Below are positions 1 through 9,928 of a stretch of 64,000 nt of DNA, piece by piece (position 1 is the first letter of the stretch; every line of letters starts with the position of its first letter). Both the position numbers and the translations under genes were made by a program. Below the pieces are notes generated by a model that had not been told where the DNA came from, did not search any database, and saw only the letters and a program-made list of their open reading frames with translations. Source of the stretch: GYS-P2D sp964522505 (GTDB taxonomy: Bacteria > Bacteroidota > Bacteroidia > Chitinophagales > Saprospiraceae); NCBI GenBank assembly GCA_964522505.1, contig CAZFWJ010000008.1, positions 1 to 64,000 of the forward strand, written 5' to 3'.

Positions 1-53
1 TACTCTTTGCTGATAGATTATGTCTTGAACTATAATTTAGTGCTGAAGGTGAT

Positions 54-1499
54 TTAGTCCTGATCAAAATCCAACGGCGGTGGGCCTTCAGGGATCATCG
101 CTTGATAGATATAATCGCCCTTACGCTCTTTAAATTCCGCTTTTACATCCTCCACTAATTGCTTATCCTCAAAGAGGTCTACCATAGTCATGGCAAGTGC
201 TTTGGATGCATATCCCATGCCTTTGTGTCCGATTGACATACCACCACAAGCCACTACGGCCCATGAATGCCATGGCGTCCCTTTTGGGGCTGTTGTCGCA
301 CTAAGTCGGATGGTCGGTGCCACGAAGCTTACATCACCGACATCTGTCGAGCCGCCCATCGGGTGCTCCTGAGTCTCTTCGAGTGGGTTGATCACTGACT
401 CTATACCTACTACTTCGCTGCCTGTTGCTTCTTGTATTTTCTTAGCGAACTCTTGCTCCTCATCAGTATAGCTTATAGCTCCGAGGTACTCGAGATTTTG
501 TTGGAGCTTGGCCCCGCCAGTTCTGTTGACAAGTACTTCATGTATGCCGGATATGAGTGTGATTTTATAATCGACATCTGCCATGATAGAGGCACCTCGA
601 GCGATCTCTTCTACACGCTTCCACACTTTATGCATTCCATCTCGCTTCGTATCACGCACCCGAGTCCATATTTTGGAGTAGTCGGGGACGACGTTCACGA
701 CCTTGCCGGCATCTTGGATATGATAATGTATTCTGACCGTAGGTTTGATGTGCTCTCTGTAATAGTTGATACCATTAGTGTATAACTCCAAGGCATCTGA
801 AGCACTTCGACCATTCCATGGATCTCCAGAAGCATGCGCTGCCTGACCCTCAAACTCTACGAGGAAGTCCACTAATGCCAAGCTGCTCTGTACATTAGCC
901 TTAGTCGTAGCACTGGGGTGCCAGTCCATCACGACATCGACATCATCGAATAGTCCCGCTCGTATCATCCACAGCTTACCGAAGAATTTTTCCTCAGCAG
1001 GTGTGCCATAGAATCTCACCGTGCCTTGCAATTCTCCAGCTTCGATCAGTTCCTTTATTGCCGTGGCTGCACCGAGTGAGGCCACGCCGAACAGATTATG
1101 ACCGCAACCATGACCTGGTGCGCCATAATTAAGCGGGTCTTTATGTGGTACCGTTTTCTGAGAGAGTCCTGGCAGTGCGTCAAACTCCCCCAAGATGCCG
1201 ATGACGGGTTCTCCAGAGCCATACTCTGCAGTAAAGGCAGTAGGGATCTCTCCTACGCCTCGCTCTACTCTGAAGCCGTTATTCTCAGCATAGCTAGCGA
1301 GCGCATCAGCACTCTTATGTTCTTTGAATGCGATTTCTTCATAGGACCAGATTTTGTCACTCAATTGTGTGAGCTCTTCATATTTACGATCCAGAGAAGC
1401 TATTAAAGCCTTCTTGTTCGGGTTCATCTGTCCGATGGCGCTTGTGGTGGCCATGATCAGAATGAGTATCATTGATAGAGATTCAGATAGTCTATGCAT
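54..1499 (-). CDS. Secreted M20D-family amidohydrolase (AbgB-like)
   Basis: A 481-residue zinc hydrolase of the M20D amidohydrolase family. The closest familiar type is the aminobenzoyl-glutamate/aminoacylase group, which cleaves amide bonds of N-acyl amino acids. Residues 1-23 form a hydrophobic signal peptide, so it acts in the periplasm or outside the cell. Visible metal-site motifs are GHGCGHN (about 129-135), PAEE (about 167-170), WHPS (about 193-196) and a C-terminal GGSTDVGD segment. The length fits the family. It lies 42 bp downstream of the methionine-rich protein gene on the same strand, so the two may be co-transcribed. The true substrate cannot be read from sequence; a dipeptidase or indole-acyl hydrolase role is possible. 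Confidence 0.88.
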   Translation of the reverse strand: MHRLSESLSMILILIMATTSAIGQMNPNKKALIASLDRKYEELTQLSDKIWSYEEIAFKEHKSADALASYAENNGFRVERGVGEIPTAFTAEYGSGEPVIGILGEFDALPGLSQKTVPHKDPLNYGAPGHGCGHNLFGVASLGAATAIKELIEAGELQGTVRFYGTPAEEKFFGKLWMIRAGLFDDVDVVMDWHPSATTKANVQSSLALVDFLVEFEGQAAHASGDPWNGRSASDALELYTNGINYYREHIKPTVRIHYHIQDAGKVVNVVPDYSKIWTRVRDTKRDGMHKVWKRVEEIARGASIMADVDYKITLISGIHEVLVNRTGGAKLQQNLEYLGAISYTDEEQEFAKKIQEATGSEVVGIESVINPLEETQEHPMGGSTDVGDVSFVAPTIRLSATTAPKGTPWHSWAVVACGGMSIGHKGMGYASKALAMTMVDLFEDKQLVEDVKAEFKERKGDYIYQAMIPEGPPPLDFDQD

Positions 1500-1541
1500 A
1501 AGGCAAGGTTTGAATCTCTAAAATAAGAAGATCAAGGAACT

Positions 1542-2306
1542 TTAAAACCCAAAAGAACCTGGGTTCATGCCGAGTTGCTGCAATTCTTCCAAGGACATTT
1601 CTTTATAATCCCCTTCAGGTACTTCAAAAACCGCTGGGTCTACGTCAGTTTTGACTTCAGTTGCTTCAAATGTCATCTTCATGACCCCTGCATCCATAGT
1701 CATACTTAGGGGCGTACCGTCTAACTGAAGGCCAGGCAGTTGCTGCATACCTATATTATCCATTTTGATTTCCTCGGTGATGTACATGGTAGTTGTTATA
1801 TCACTCATTTCGCCAGGTATTTCATCTGCTTCACCAAATTGAGAAAGATCCATTTTTATACTTACTTCATAACATTCATAGCCTGCTATGTTTTTTGTTT
1901 TCTCCTTGTTATAATCGATTTTGTAGGCCTGACTGATCTGAGATTCATCTAGTCCCAGTTCCTTAAATGCATCAGCTCCAACAGGAATTTCCATCTTTAT
2001 TTTTTGCCCCATCATATCCATGTATTGAGTCATGACGCCATTCTCAAAATGTTGATTCATGCTGATGAAGCCCATCATGTTAATTTCTGTTACTTGTTTT
2101 CCAGGTTTAAAATGCATGATCATTTTCATATCACCCATTATCCCTTCCATCTGTTTGCTGAAATCCGCTCCATCGGATCCTTCGATATCCATACCCATAT
2201 CCATACCTTTCATCTCCATAGTAATACTCCCAGTTTTTATCTGAGCATCTACAGTCTGTAGGAGAAAGCAGGTAAGTACGGCAGCTAATAATATCAATTT
2301 TTTCAT
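1542..2306 (-). CDS. Secreted methionine-rich protein, DUF4412-like
   Basis: A 254-residue protein with a clear signal peptide (residues 1-21, cleavage after DAQ). The mature part is strikingly methionine-rich, with clusters such as KGMDMGMD near its start. It looks like an all-beta protein of the LolA/DUF4412 kind common in Bacteroidota, because it repeats the pattern of a polymer-derived peptide followed by YECYEVSI and a conserved 'DVDPAVFEVPEGY'-type ending. No enzyme motif is visible. It is the first gene of a likely two-gene minus-strand unit with the M20D amidohydrolase and is divergent from the M16 protease pair. The C-terminal domain of the inactive M16 protein across the divergence looks similar in style. 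The function is unknown; the methionine clusters could bind copper, but this is inference. Confidence 0.7.
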   Translation of the reverse strand: MKKLILLAAVLTCFLLQTVDAQIKTGSITMEMKGMDMGMDIEGSDGADFSKQMEGIMGDMKMIMHFKPGKQVTEINMMGFISMNQHFENGVMTQYMDMMGQKIKMEIPVGADAFKELGLDESQISQAYKIDYNKEKTKNIAGYECYEVSIKMDLSQFGEADEIPGEMSDITTTMYITEEIKMDNIGMQQLPGLQLDGTPLSMTMDAGVMKMTFEATEVKTDVDPAVFEVPEGDYKEMSLEELQQLGMNPGSFGF

Positions 2307-2514
2307 GTCAACTATTTTGTTTTAAACTTTAAATACGGCGTCAATTGTTCCGTGGTCGATATTTAATACCGAAAAATACCACTCTTAGCCACGTCGCCAT
2401 AATGTTACTTCGACGAATTATCATAATTATTCGTCTAAAGAGAACAAACTATTATCCATAGTCCTTCTATTTTGCGACTATCAAATTCAAAATTATATAA
2501 CAAATAATGTGTTC

Positions 2515-3843
2515 ATGAGAAAATATCTAGCTCTCGCCCTGTTATTATGGGGTGCTATGCCATTGATGAGCCAGCTCAACAAGATAGACTTTGTTGAATA
2601 TGACTTAGACAATGGGATGCATGTGATCTTGCATCAAGACAAAGCCACACCCATCGCAGTAGTTTCTGTGATGTATCATGTGGGTTCTAAGAATGAAAAC
2701 CCGGGCAGAACGGGATTTGCGCACTTTTTTGAGCACTTGCTTTTCGAGGGCTCTGAAAACATCGGTAGAGGTGAGTTCTTCCAATACATCACTAATGCTG
2801 GAGGATCTAACAATGCCAATACCTGGTACGATCGCACGTACTACTTTGAGTTGTTGCCTTCTAATCAATTGGAATTAGGGATGTGGTTAGAATCCGAGCG
2901 GCTACTACATGCCAAGGTTGATCAGATCGGTATAGAAACCCAGCGTGAAGTGGTTAAGGAAGAGAGAAGATTGAGAGTTGATAATCCTCCTTATTCATTG
3001 CTGAAGTTTGTTGAGCAAATCAACTCACGCTTGTATAAAGAGCATCCATATCAATGGTCAGTAATAGGATCTATGGCGGACCTGGATGCTGCGCAAGAAG
3101 AAGACTACGTGCAGTTTTATCAGGATTTTTATACGCCTAACAATGCTGTATTATCTATTGCTGGAGATATCGATATCGAAGAAACTAAGGCATTAGTAGA
3201 CAAATATTTTGCGCCTATTCCTATCAAGAATCCTAAGATATTCAGACCAGAAATCATTGAGCCAGCCTTATCAGGTGAAATCATTGATACTACCTATGGT
3301 AAGATTCAGATTCCTGCCATCATCATGGGATATAGGATTCCCGCTCAAGGAACAGACGACTTTTATGCGGTAAGCATGCTGAATACATTGATGTCAGGAG
3401 GGGAGAGTTCTCGTCTGAATAAATCGCTTAGAGATGAGCAGGAATTAGTGTTACAGGTCGGAAGTTTTCCACTTGAGTTAGAAGACCCTGGAGTGGCATT
3501 GATATTTGGTCTGCCGAATGTGGGAATTGATATTGCAGCAGCCCAAACCGCTTTAGACGCAGAGTTTGTCAAGGTGCAAAATGAGCTAATCGGGGAGCGT
3601 GAATTTCAAAAATTACGAAACCAAGTAGAAAGCCAGTTTATCACTAGAAATGCACGTGTAGCGGGAATAGCAGAGAGTTTAGCCAATTACCATATGTACT
3701 ATGGCAATACAGATCTTATCAATACTGAGCTTGAAAGGTTCTTGGCCGTAACTCGTGAGGATATTCAACGAGTTGCTAAGAAGTACTTCAACAATGACAA
3801 TCGAGTAGTTCTTAATTATTTACCTGAACCTACAAATCCATAA
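2515..3843 (+). CDS. M16 zinc peptidase, catalytic subunit
   Basis: An insulinase/pitrilysin-family protease of 442 residues. The inverted zinc motif HFFEH sits at about residues 70-74, and the third ligand lies in the EVVKEERR stretch near residue 150. A signal peptide covers about residues 1-20 (ends MSQ), so it works in the envelope. The reading frame is open from a GTG at 2509, but the ATG at 2515 gives a normal signal peptide and is chosen here. The stop is two bases before the start of the next M16 gene, a classic arrangement for an active/inactive M16 pair that degrades peptides in the periplasm. Confidence 0.9.
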   Translation: MRKYLALALLLWGAMPLMSQLNKIDFVEYDLDNGMHVILHQDKATPIAVVSVMYHVGSKNENPGRTGFAHFFEHLLFEGSENIGRGEFFQYITNAGGSNNANTWYDRTYYFELLPSNQLELGMWLESERLLHAKVDQIGIETQREVVKEERRLRVDNPPYSLLKFVEQINSRLYKEHPYQWSVIGSMADLDAAQEEDYVQFYQDFYTPNNAVLSIAGDIDIEETKALVDKYFAPIPIKNPKIFRPEIIEPALSGEIIDTTYGKIQIPAIIMGYRIPAQGTDDFYAVSMLNTLMSGGESSRLNKSLRDEQELVLQVGSFPLELEDPGVALIFGLPNVGIDIAAAQTALDAEFVKVQNELIGEREFQKLRNQVESQFITRNARVAGIAESLANYHMYYGNTDLINTELERFLAVTREDIQRVAKKYFNNDNRVVLNYLPEPTNP

Positions 3844-3845
3844 TC

Positions 3846-6017
3846 ATGACACAAATAATAAAGATTTTAAGTTTTGCTGTAATTGTGCTTTGTTTAGCAC
3901 AATGTAAGAGCACAGAAGTCGCCACTGCTGAGAAGGCAATGGATGACAAGGTCATGGAGACCAAAGAAATGATGGATGACAAAATGGATAAGGTTGCTGA
4001 TTTCAGGAGTTCTCCTCCTGAGGCAGGACCGGCTCCCAAGATCAACATCGGCAAAGCCAATACATTCAAACTTGACAATGGTTTGCAAGTGATCGTGTCT
4101 GAAAACCATAAGATTCCGTCAGTGTCATTTCAAGTTTCACTCAAGAATGAGCAAATATTGGAATATGACAAAGTAGGCTATGTATCTATGGCAGGAGATC
4201 TATTGGGTCGTGGGACGACTACTAAGTCTAAGGCAGAGATTGATGAGGCCGTTGATTTCATCGGAGCCAACTTTAATACATTCGGAAGCGGTATGTTCGG
4301 TAGTTCATTGACTAAGCATATGCCAGCCTTGTTGGATATTATGACAGATGTCTTATACAATCCATCTATGCCAGCAACAGAGTTGGAGAAGATCAAAACT
4401 CAGACGCTTACAGGATTAGAGGCTGGTAAGACCGATCCTAATAGCATATCTGCTAACATGAGAGGCAAGGTGATGTATGGAGGGAATCATCCTTATGGAG
4501 AGATCCAGACAGAAGACAATGTCAAGGCTATTGATATAGATGCCTGTCGCAAGTATGTGGACGAGTTCTTCATCCCGAACAATGCTTATCTAGTCATTGT
4601 CGGAGATATCACTGTTGATGCTGCTAAGGACGTTGCTAATAAATATTTTGGCAGTTGGGAGCGCAAACCATTTAAGCCAGTTAGACACAGAGCAGTACCT
4701 GATGCTGAGTCTACACAGGTACAATTTGCTAATAAGGATGGTGCAGTACAATCTGTGGTAAACGTGAGCTATCCAATAGATATGAAGCCAAACTCGCCAG
4801 ATGTTATTCCTGCACGAGTGATGAATACGATTTTGGGAGGAGGATTCTCTGGACGTTTAAATCTTAACCTCAGAGAGGACAAGGCATATACCTACGGTGC
4901 GGGCTCTAATATAAGTTCGGACCGCTTGGCGGGCTCATTTAATGCTTCTGCGAGTGTGAGAAATGAGGTTACTGATAGCTCAATTACGCAGATCTTATAT
5001 GAATTAGATCTCATTACTAAGGAGCCTGTAGATGCCGAGGTGCTTCAGAATACCAAGAACTTTATGACTGGAGGTTTTGCACGATCGCTTGAGTCACCAC
5101 AGACGATAGCTCGATTCGCTCTTAATCGATTCAGAAACAACTTGCCTGATGATTACTATGAAACCTACTTAGAGAAGCTCAACGCTGTTTCTGTAGAAGA
5201 TATACAAGCTATGGCTAAGAAGTATATCAGACCTGAGGCAGCTCATATATTCGTTGTTGGCAGCAAAGATGAGGTGGCTGAAACCTTAATGCAGTTTGAT
5301 GGAGATGGTGAAATCAGCTATTATGATTCTTTCGGTGAAGTGATGGTGCCAGATGCTACCGAGATTCCAGATGGACTCACAGGAGTGCAGGTAGTCCAAG
5401 ATTATGTTGCTGCTATAGGAGGTATGAATAAACTGAAGAGCATTAAGTCAGTTGCAACTACTATGTCGACAGCATTGATGGGTCAAAATATGACAGTGGT
5501 AAACACCTATTCTGATGGCAAATTTGCAATGTCTATGGGTAATGGTCAGATGACCTTCATGGAGCAGAAGTACAATGGCGAGAAATTGGAGGTTTCTCAG
5601 ATGGGCGCTAGTCAAGTGATTACTGAAGGCCCGCAATTAGAAGCGATTAAGGAACAAGCCACTGTAAGTCCTCAATTTGATTATCTCAGTAATGGTAGTA
5701 CAATTGAGCTATTAGGTGCGGAGACTATCGATGGAGTCTCTTGTTATAAGGTAGCTGTTACAAAGCCTTCTGGTGACAAGGTTACGGAATTCTATTCTGT
5801 TGATAAGAGCCTTTTATTGAGAACCGTTGCAACGGCTCCTGGTGCAGCTGGTGAGGTAACTATCACCACGGATATGCAAGATTATAAAACCTATGATGGT
5901 TTCATGATGCCATCTCTCATGAAGATTGCAGGAATGATGCCTACAACGGTTGAGATGAAAGTAGAATCAGTAGATATTAATGGGGAAGTTGATATGTCCA
6001 TGTTTGACATAGAATAA
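3846..6017 (+). CDS. M16-family inactive partner lipoprotein with C-terminal beta domain
   Basis: A 723-residue protein with a lipoprotein signal (LAQC, Cys at about 20) followed by a Met/Lys/Asp-rich linker. Residues about 60-490 are two M16 domains, but the zinc motif is lost: where the partner has HFFEH this protein has SMAGD. The C-terminal M16 lobe keeps the LREDKAYTYG segment typical of the substrate-binding subunit. Residues about 500-723 add a beta-rich, LolA-like domain not needed for protease activity. It is two bases downstream of the catalytic gene, so the pair most likely forms one complex. A strong terminator follows. The role of the extra domain is unknown. Confidence 0.88.
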   Translation: MTQIIKILSFAVIVLCLAQCKSTEVATAEKAMDDKVMETKEMMDDKMDKVADFRSSPPEAGPAPKINIGKANTFKLDNGLQVIVSENHKIPSVSFQVSLKNEQILEYDKVGYVSMAGDLLGRGTTTKSKAEIDEAVDFIGANFNTFGSGMFGSSLTKHMPALLDIMTDVLYNPSMPATELEKIKTQTLTGLEAGKTDPNSISANMRGKVMYGGNHPYGEIQTEDNVKAIDIDACRKYVDEFFIPNNAYLVIVGDITVDAAKDVANKYFGSWERKPFKPVRHRAVPDAESTQVQFANKDGAVQSVVNVSYPIDMKPNSPDVIPARVMNTILGGGFSGRLNLNLREDKAYTYGAGSNISSDRLAGSFNASASVRNEVTDSSITQILYELDLITKEPVDAEVLQNTKNFMTGGFARSLESPQTIARFALNRFRNNLPDDYYETYLEKLNAVSVEDIQAMAKKYIRPEAAHIFVVGSKDEVAETLMQFDGDGEISYYDSFGEVMVPDATEIPDGLTGVQVVQDYVAAIGGMNKLKSIKSVATTMSTALMGQNMTVVNTYSDGKFAMSMGNGQMTFMEQKYNGEKLEVSQMGASQVITEGPQLEAIKEQATVSPQFDYLSNGSTIELLGAETIDGVSCYKVAVTKPSGDKVTEFYSVDKSLLLRTVATAPGAAGEVTITTDMQDYKTYDGFMMPSLMKIAGMMPTTVEMKVESVDINGEVDMSMFDIE

Positions 6018-6039
6018 CCAATTAATATTTTAAGATAAT

Positions 6040-6075
6040 AAAGGCTCTGATTTCTAAATCAGAGCCTTTTTTTTA
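6040..6075 (+). terminator. Rho-independent terminator after the M16 pair
   Basis: A perfect 14-bp stem (6040-6053 with 6056-6069, 2-nt loop) built on AAAGGCTCTGATTT, running into eight T residues. It closes the M16 operon 23 bp after its stop codon. Confidence 0.93.
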
Positions 6076-6400
6076 TTGTTTTCCTATTCAGAATTGAATG
6101 CTAAATATTGAGTAGACAATTTCCTTTTTGCCCACGTTTTTGCCCTGATCTTTATTTATTCTACATAGTCTAAGATGCCTGTAGACAATCTGTATACCGT
6201 TCCGTTATTTTATCTTAATTAATTGATATACAGCAGATTAGCTGCTATTAGTATTGTTTGAAATAGTATATACGATCAGGCATAAAGTTAATACATAGAA
6301 ATAATTCTCATATTTCTATATTTCGTAGGGTATAAAACATATCTTTAAAAATATATATGTCATAAAGTAATCGCTATGACATATGTTATGATAGAACCTT
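6076..6400. other. Intergenic region upstream of giant gene 1
   Basis: A very A/T-rich stretch without a plausible gene. It holds a 9-bp perfect inverted repeat near its end and no exact TAnnTTTG promoter box. The nearest approximations are TATATTTC at about 6328-6335 and TATCTTTA at about 6350. Confidence 0.5.
6355..6384. promoter_or_regulatory. Inverted repeat ahead of giant gene 1
   Basis: ATATGTCAT at 6355-6363 and its exact reverse complement ATGACATAT at 6376-6384 are separated by 12 bases and end 16 bases before the putative start codon. It could be a regulator site or a 5' UTR hairpin that shapes translation. There is no further evidence for a function. Confidence 0.35.
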
Positions 6401-9400
6401 ATGACGAGCCGCAGAATGATAAAGGCTCTTTTGGCGCCTGCTATGGTTGTCAAAAGAATGACTGTGAGCATATTGCTCCTCATTCTAGTCCTATCTCCAT
6501 TTCTATCTTCTTCTAACTCTTACACAACTAATAATTCTAATCCTCCTTATGATTTAATAGAGGAACTAATCTTCGACGCAAATTTTGAGAATAATGTAGG
6601 AGACAACAATTGGACTGTCACCTCAAGCTCTACAGATGGTAATTGGGTTAATGATATACCATCTCCCTATGTGACAGGCGCTACACAGATGGAGATTGAT
6701 GCCATCGAAGGAAACCAATCTCTTGTGACCGGATCAATCAATAATCAAGATGTAGATGGAGGGCCTACAATAGTGAGATCACCGATAATCAATTTGGATT
6801 CTCAGGCAGAATCAATAGACATCAGGTTCTCATATTATTTTTCTCACTTTACTAATTCTTCTGCGGACGATAACCTCATCATTTCAATTCATGATGTGGG
6901 AGACGGTAGTGAATTATTGAGATTAGTCGAAGAACTTGGCGCTTCATCCTCGAGAGATGCACAGTGGGAGCTGTTTGAGGGATCACTATTGTCTCTTGCG
7001 GGTAGAGCTATTTATATTCAAGCCTCATCACAAGATGTGAGCAATCCAAGTAAAGTTGAAGCAGCAATTGACCAACTATCAATCAGCCAACAATTAAACA
7101 GTGATTTATGCGAAACTTTAATATTCGATGATTTTGAAGGAGGCTTTGGCAACTGGATTGATGGGGGCTCAGATGCGACTAGGATCTTCAATTCGACTTT
7201 GGCAAGTAGTGGATTTATTTCGGTTAGATTAAGAGATAATACCAATACATCTGTGATTACGTCTGGCCCCTATGATCTCTCCGATGTCGAGAGATTACGT
7301 GTGTCTTTTCACTTTGTAGCAGTGAGTTTCGAGAATGATGAAGATTTTTGGTTTCAGACTTCGTCAGATGGCGTAAATTTTACTATTGAGGAAGACTGGA
7401 TTCATCAGGTTGATTTTGAAAACAACGAAGCAAGATCTGAGTCTATTACCATAGAAGGACCATTCTCGAGTACTACATATTTTAGATTTAGAGCAGATGC
7501 AACGGCCAATGGGGACATGGTCTTCATAGATGATGTTCTTATAGAAACCTGTGAAATAGAACCATCACCAGAAATAGTTATAAATATAGCAGACAGTTCC
7601 TTTTGCATCGGATCATCTATCTTGCTGCAACCAGAAATCATCCATCCAGATGGCTCTATAGTCAATCATCAATGGAGCGTCTTACCATCTTCTACCGCTA
7701 CTGGATTTGAACTCAGTGGAACCAGTTCGCAAGACCTTTCCATAAGCGCTGTCGACGCAATTTTAGGAACTATAGATCTGAGGTATACCATTCAAGATAA
7801 TAATGGCTTCGTTGACAGCACCGATGTCACTGTATTTCTATTAGGCGTTGAACCTTGTAGTATACAGACTTCTACAGACTCAATTTGTGATGGAACTACT
7901 CTCGCCCTTGATGCTACCACAATATTTGACGTAATGCCTGATTTTGGCATTGTACCCAGCAATAATTCTGGGGACGGAGTCTCTCTCGAACATGAGATTA
8001 TAGGGGTCCAAGTGCCAGAGGGGGTTCTGGTAACCATCACTTTACCTACTTGGGATGATCACTTTGATGAAATCATTCTTAACGGGAATCAAGTTATTCC
8101 AAGAGTTTTTCAGCCAGAGTCATGGAATAATGGTGGAATGCAAACCGAACGACCTTGGTTGCCGAATATTAATGGGTTGCCGCGGTCTATCATTACGATC
8201 CAAAGTGATGAGGTAAGATATTTTAGTTCACGGACAGTGACGAGCACCGAGATGGTGGAAGTATTTCCGACGAACTGGGTCACCACCCCTCAAAATTTTA
8301 GAGTCGGTACAAACATCTTGCATTTTGGTGTCCAGAATACGTCCGGCCCTACCAGTGGAAGTTGGATTGTTGAAGCAGAAGGTGTCGCTGGGTATACCTA
8401 TCTGTGGTCAACAGGAGAGACCACTGCCGGAATAGAGGTTACCCCAAATGAAACAACAACTTACGATGTAGTAGTGACCGCCCCCAATGGCTGCGAATCC
8501 TTTTGCGAAAGGACTATTTTTGTTGAAAATCCTATTGTATCTATTTCTGACACTTCTATAAGCGTAGGCGAGATCGTCGAAGTACAACCTATGGTATCTG
8601 GAATAAGTGGCTCATCACCAACTTATCAATGGAGACTGATTTCAGAAGGTACTTCTGGTATAACATTGAGCAATACTAATTCGGAGATTTTAACAATTGA
8701 TGGCTCATCAATTTCCGTAGATGGCGAAGAGCGAATAGAGATACTAGTGACGAGTGAAGCGGGTTGTACTGATCTTGACACAATGAATATTATTGTAGAG
8801 GGTCCGACCGGACTTCCATGTACTTTACAAAGTAATTTTTTCAATGAGCAGCAGTTTGCGTGGGGCTTTGGTATACAAAACACTTCAGCAGAAGCTATTA
8901 ATTCGTGGCAGGCGCGGATCTCAAATGCTAGCTATGAACTGGATGTTAGTCAAATCACTAATAACAACCTGTTTGTATTTGTGCAAGTTGATAATGGCAA
9001 TGGAACTTATGACCATATATTTACTGGCATAGGGGCAATTCCTGCGTTTAGTACTCTTCCTAACTTTGAATGGCCTGGCGTCAATTTTGGGGGTCCGATT
9101 AGTTCGGATGGTATAGAATTCCGGTGTGATGAAACATCTGTAGATCCTTGCGCTGATCTGGGAACTGTTACGACGCCAGATGCCACTCTCTGTTCTGGAG
9201 AGAGTATCCAGGTTGAAGCTGCTATTTCTGGAGACTTAGGTCTGGCAGCATCTTTTCAATGGAGTCTGATATCAGACGGTAGTACTGGATTAGAGCTACT
9301 CAATACGTCCACAGAAACCCTTACACTTAACGCTGTTTCTGTTATAGAAAATGGAGCAGAATTAATAGAACTTATTGTCACCAATAATATCGGTTGTATG

Positions 9401-9928
9401 ACGATAGATACAATGATGGTGTCTATCGGCTTAACCACTGAGACTATTGTTGATTATGTCGGATGTCAAGGAGATGGATATGGGGTCATAGTCAACGAAG
9501 TTTTATATGATGAAATTAATCCTACTGGAGTTGATACCATTCCAAGCACACAAGGATGTGATAGTATTATTATTATCGATTTAGTGTTTAATGAGCCTGC
9601 AGCAGTTGAAGCTGGAATGTTACCGTTTAGCGTGTGTAGTTCCACGGGTGAGATCGATCTGGCTGATCTCGGAGCATCAATATCAGGTGGTTCTAGTACT
9701 GGTCTATGGACTACAATGGGGGATGGTTCATTTGATCTAGGAGGAATCTTTAATATATCAGGATCGGCATCTACATATCTATTAGGTCCTCGAGATATAG
9801 AGAATGGAGAGGTCATTCTCACATTAACATCTACTGATCCTCCTGGGCCTTGCGAGCCTGTAGCTGATGCCGTATTAGTTATCATAAGCGACATCACCTG
9901 CAGCCAATTCCCTTGGGCAGGCAATTAA
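6401..9928 (+). CDS. Giant secreted surface protein 1, N-terminal part (reading frame broken)
   Basis: The first 1175 residues of what was probably one giant gene reaching 19315. A long N-terminal signal (hydrophobic about 19-38) targets secretion; the start could be the Met at residue 1, 6, 15 or 20. Residues about 55-230 and 235-390 look like two jelly-roll/MAM-like domains (the second begins ETLIFDDFEGGFGNW). Ig/PKD-like modules with QWSLIS-type motifs follow, then a possible CBM2-like beta domain (about 805-905) and a repeat unit with the GCDSIIIIDL motif. The frame stops at a TAA at 9926-9928 right after PWAGN, with no T9SS sorting domain, although the downstream ORF continues the same style of protein without a signal peptide. 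Read as a frame-broken 5' part, by mutation or assembly error. Confidence 0.75.
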   Translation: MTSRRMIKALLAPAMVVKRMTVSILLLILVLSPFLSSSNSYTTNNSNPPYDLIEELIFDANFENNVGDNNWTVTSSSTDGNWVNDIPSPYVTGATQMEIDAIEGNQSLVTGSINNQDVDGGPTIVRSPIINLDSQAESIDIRFSYYFSHFTNSSADDNLIISIHDVGDGSELLRLVEELGASSSRDAQWELFEGSLLSLAGRAIYIQASSQDVSNPSKVEAAIDQLSISQQLNSDLCETLIFDDFEGGFGNWIDGGSDATRIFNSTLASSGFISVRLRDNTNTSVITSGPYDLSDVERLRVSFHFVAVSFENDEDFWFQTSSDGVNFTIEEDWIHQVDFENNEARSESITIEGPFSSTTYFRFRADATANGDMVFIDDVLIETCEIEPSPEIVINIADSSFCIGSSILLQPEIIHPDGSIVNHQWSVLPSSTATGFELSGTSSQDLSISAVDAILGTIDLRYTIQDNNGFVDSTDVTVFLLGVEPCSIQTSTDSICDGTTLALDATTIFDVMPDFGIVPSNNSGDGVSLEHEIIGVQVPEGVLVTITLPTWDDHFDEIILNGNQVIPRVFQPESWNNGGMQTERPWLPNINGLPRSIITIQSDEVRYFSSRTVTSTEMVEVFPTNWVTTPQNFRVGTNILHFGVQNTSGPTSGSWIVEAEGVAGYTYLWSTGETTAGIEVTPNETTTYDVVVTAPNGCESFCERTIFVENPIVSISDTSISVGEIVEVQPMVSGISGSSPTYQWRLISEGTSGITLSNTNSEILTIDGSSISVDGEERIEILVTSEAGCTDLDTMNIIVEGPTGLPCTLQSNFFNEQQFAWGFGIQNTSAEAINSWQARISNASYELDVSQITNNNLFVFVQVDNGNGTYDHIFTGIGAIPAFSTLPNFEWPGVNFGGPISSDGIEFRCDETSVDPCADLGTVTTPDATLCSGESIQVEAAISGDLGLAASFQWSLISDGSTGLELLNTSTETLTLNAVSVIENGAELIELIVTNNIGCMTIDTMMVSIGLTTETIVDYVGCQGDGYGVIVNEVLYDEINPTGVDTIPSTQGCDSIIIIDLVFNEPAAVEAGMLPFSVCSSTGEIDLADLGASISGGSSTGLWTTMGDGSFDLGGIFNISGSASTYLLGPRDIENGEVILTLTSTDPPGPCEPVADAVLVIISDITCSQFPWAGN

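Noticed and set aside
2461..2508. TATTTTG near 2469 as a promoter for the M16 pair
   Set aside because: The spacing is one base short of TAnnTTTG and no -33 element was seen.
9466..9924. A 152-codon minus-strand open frame opposite giant gene 1
   Set aside because: It mirrors the coding strand of a repeat-rich protein, has no signal, domain or upstream signals, and many similar shadows occur through the array.
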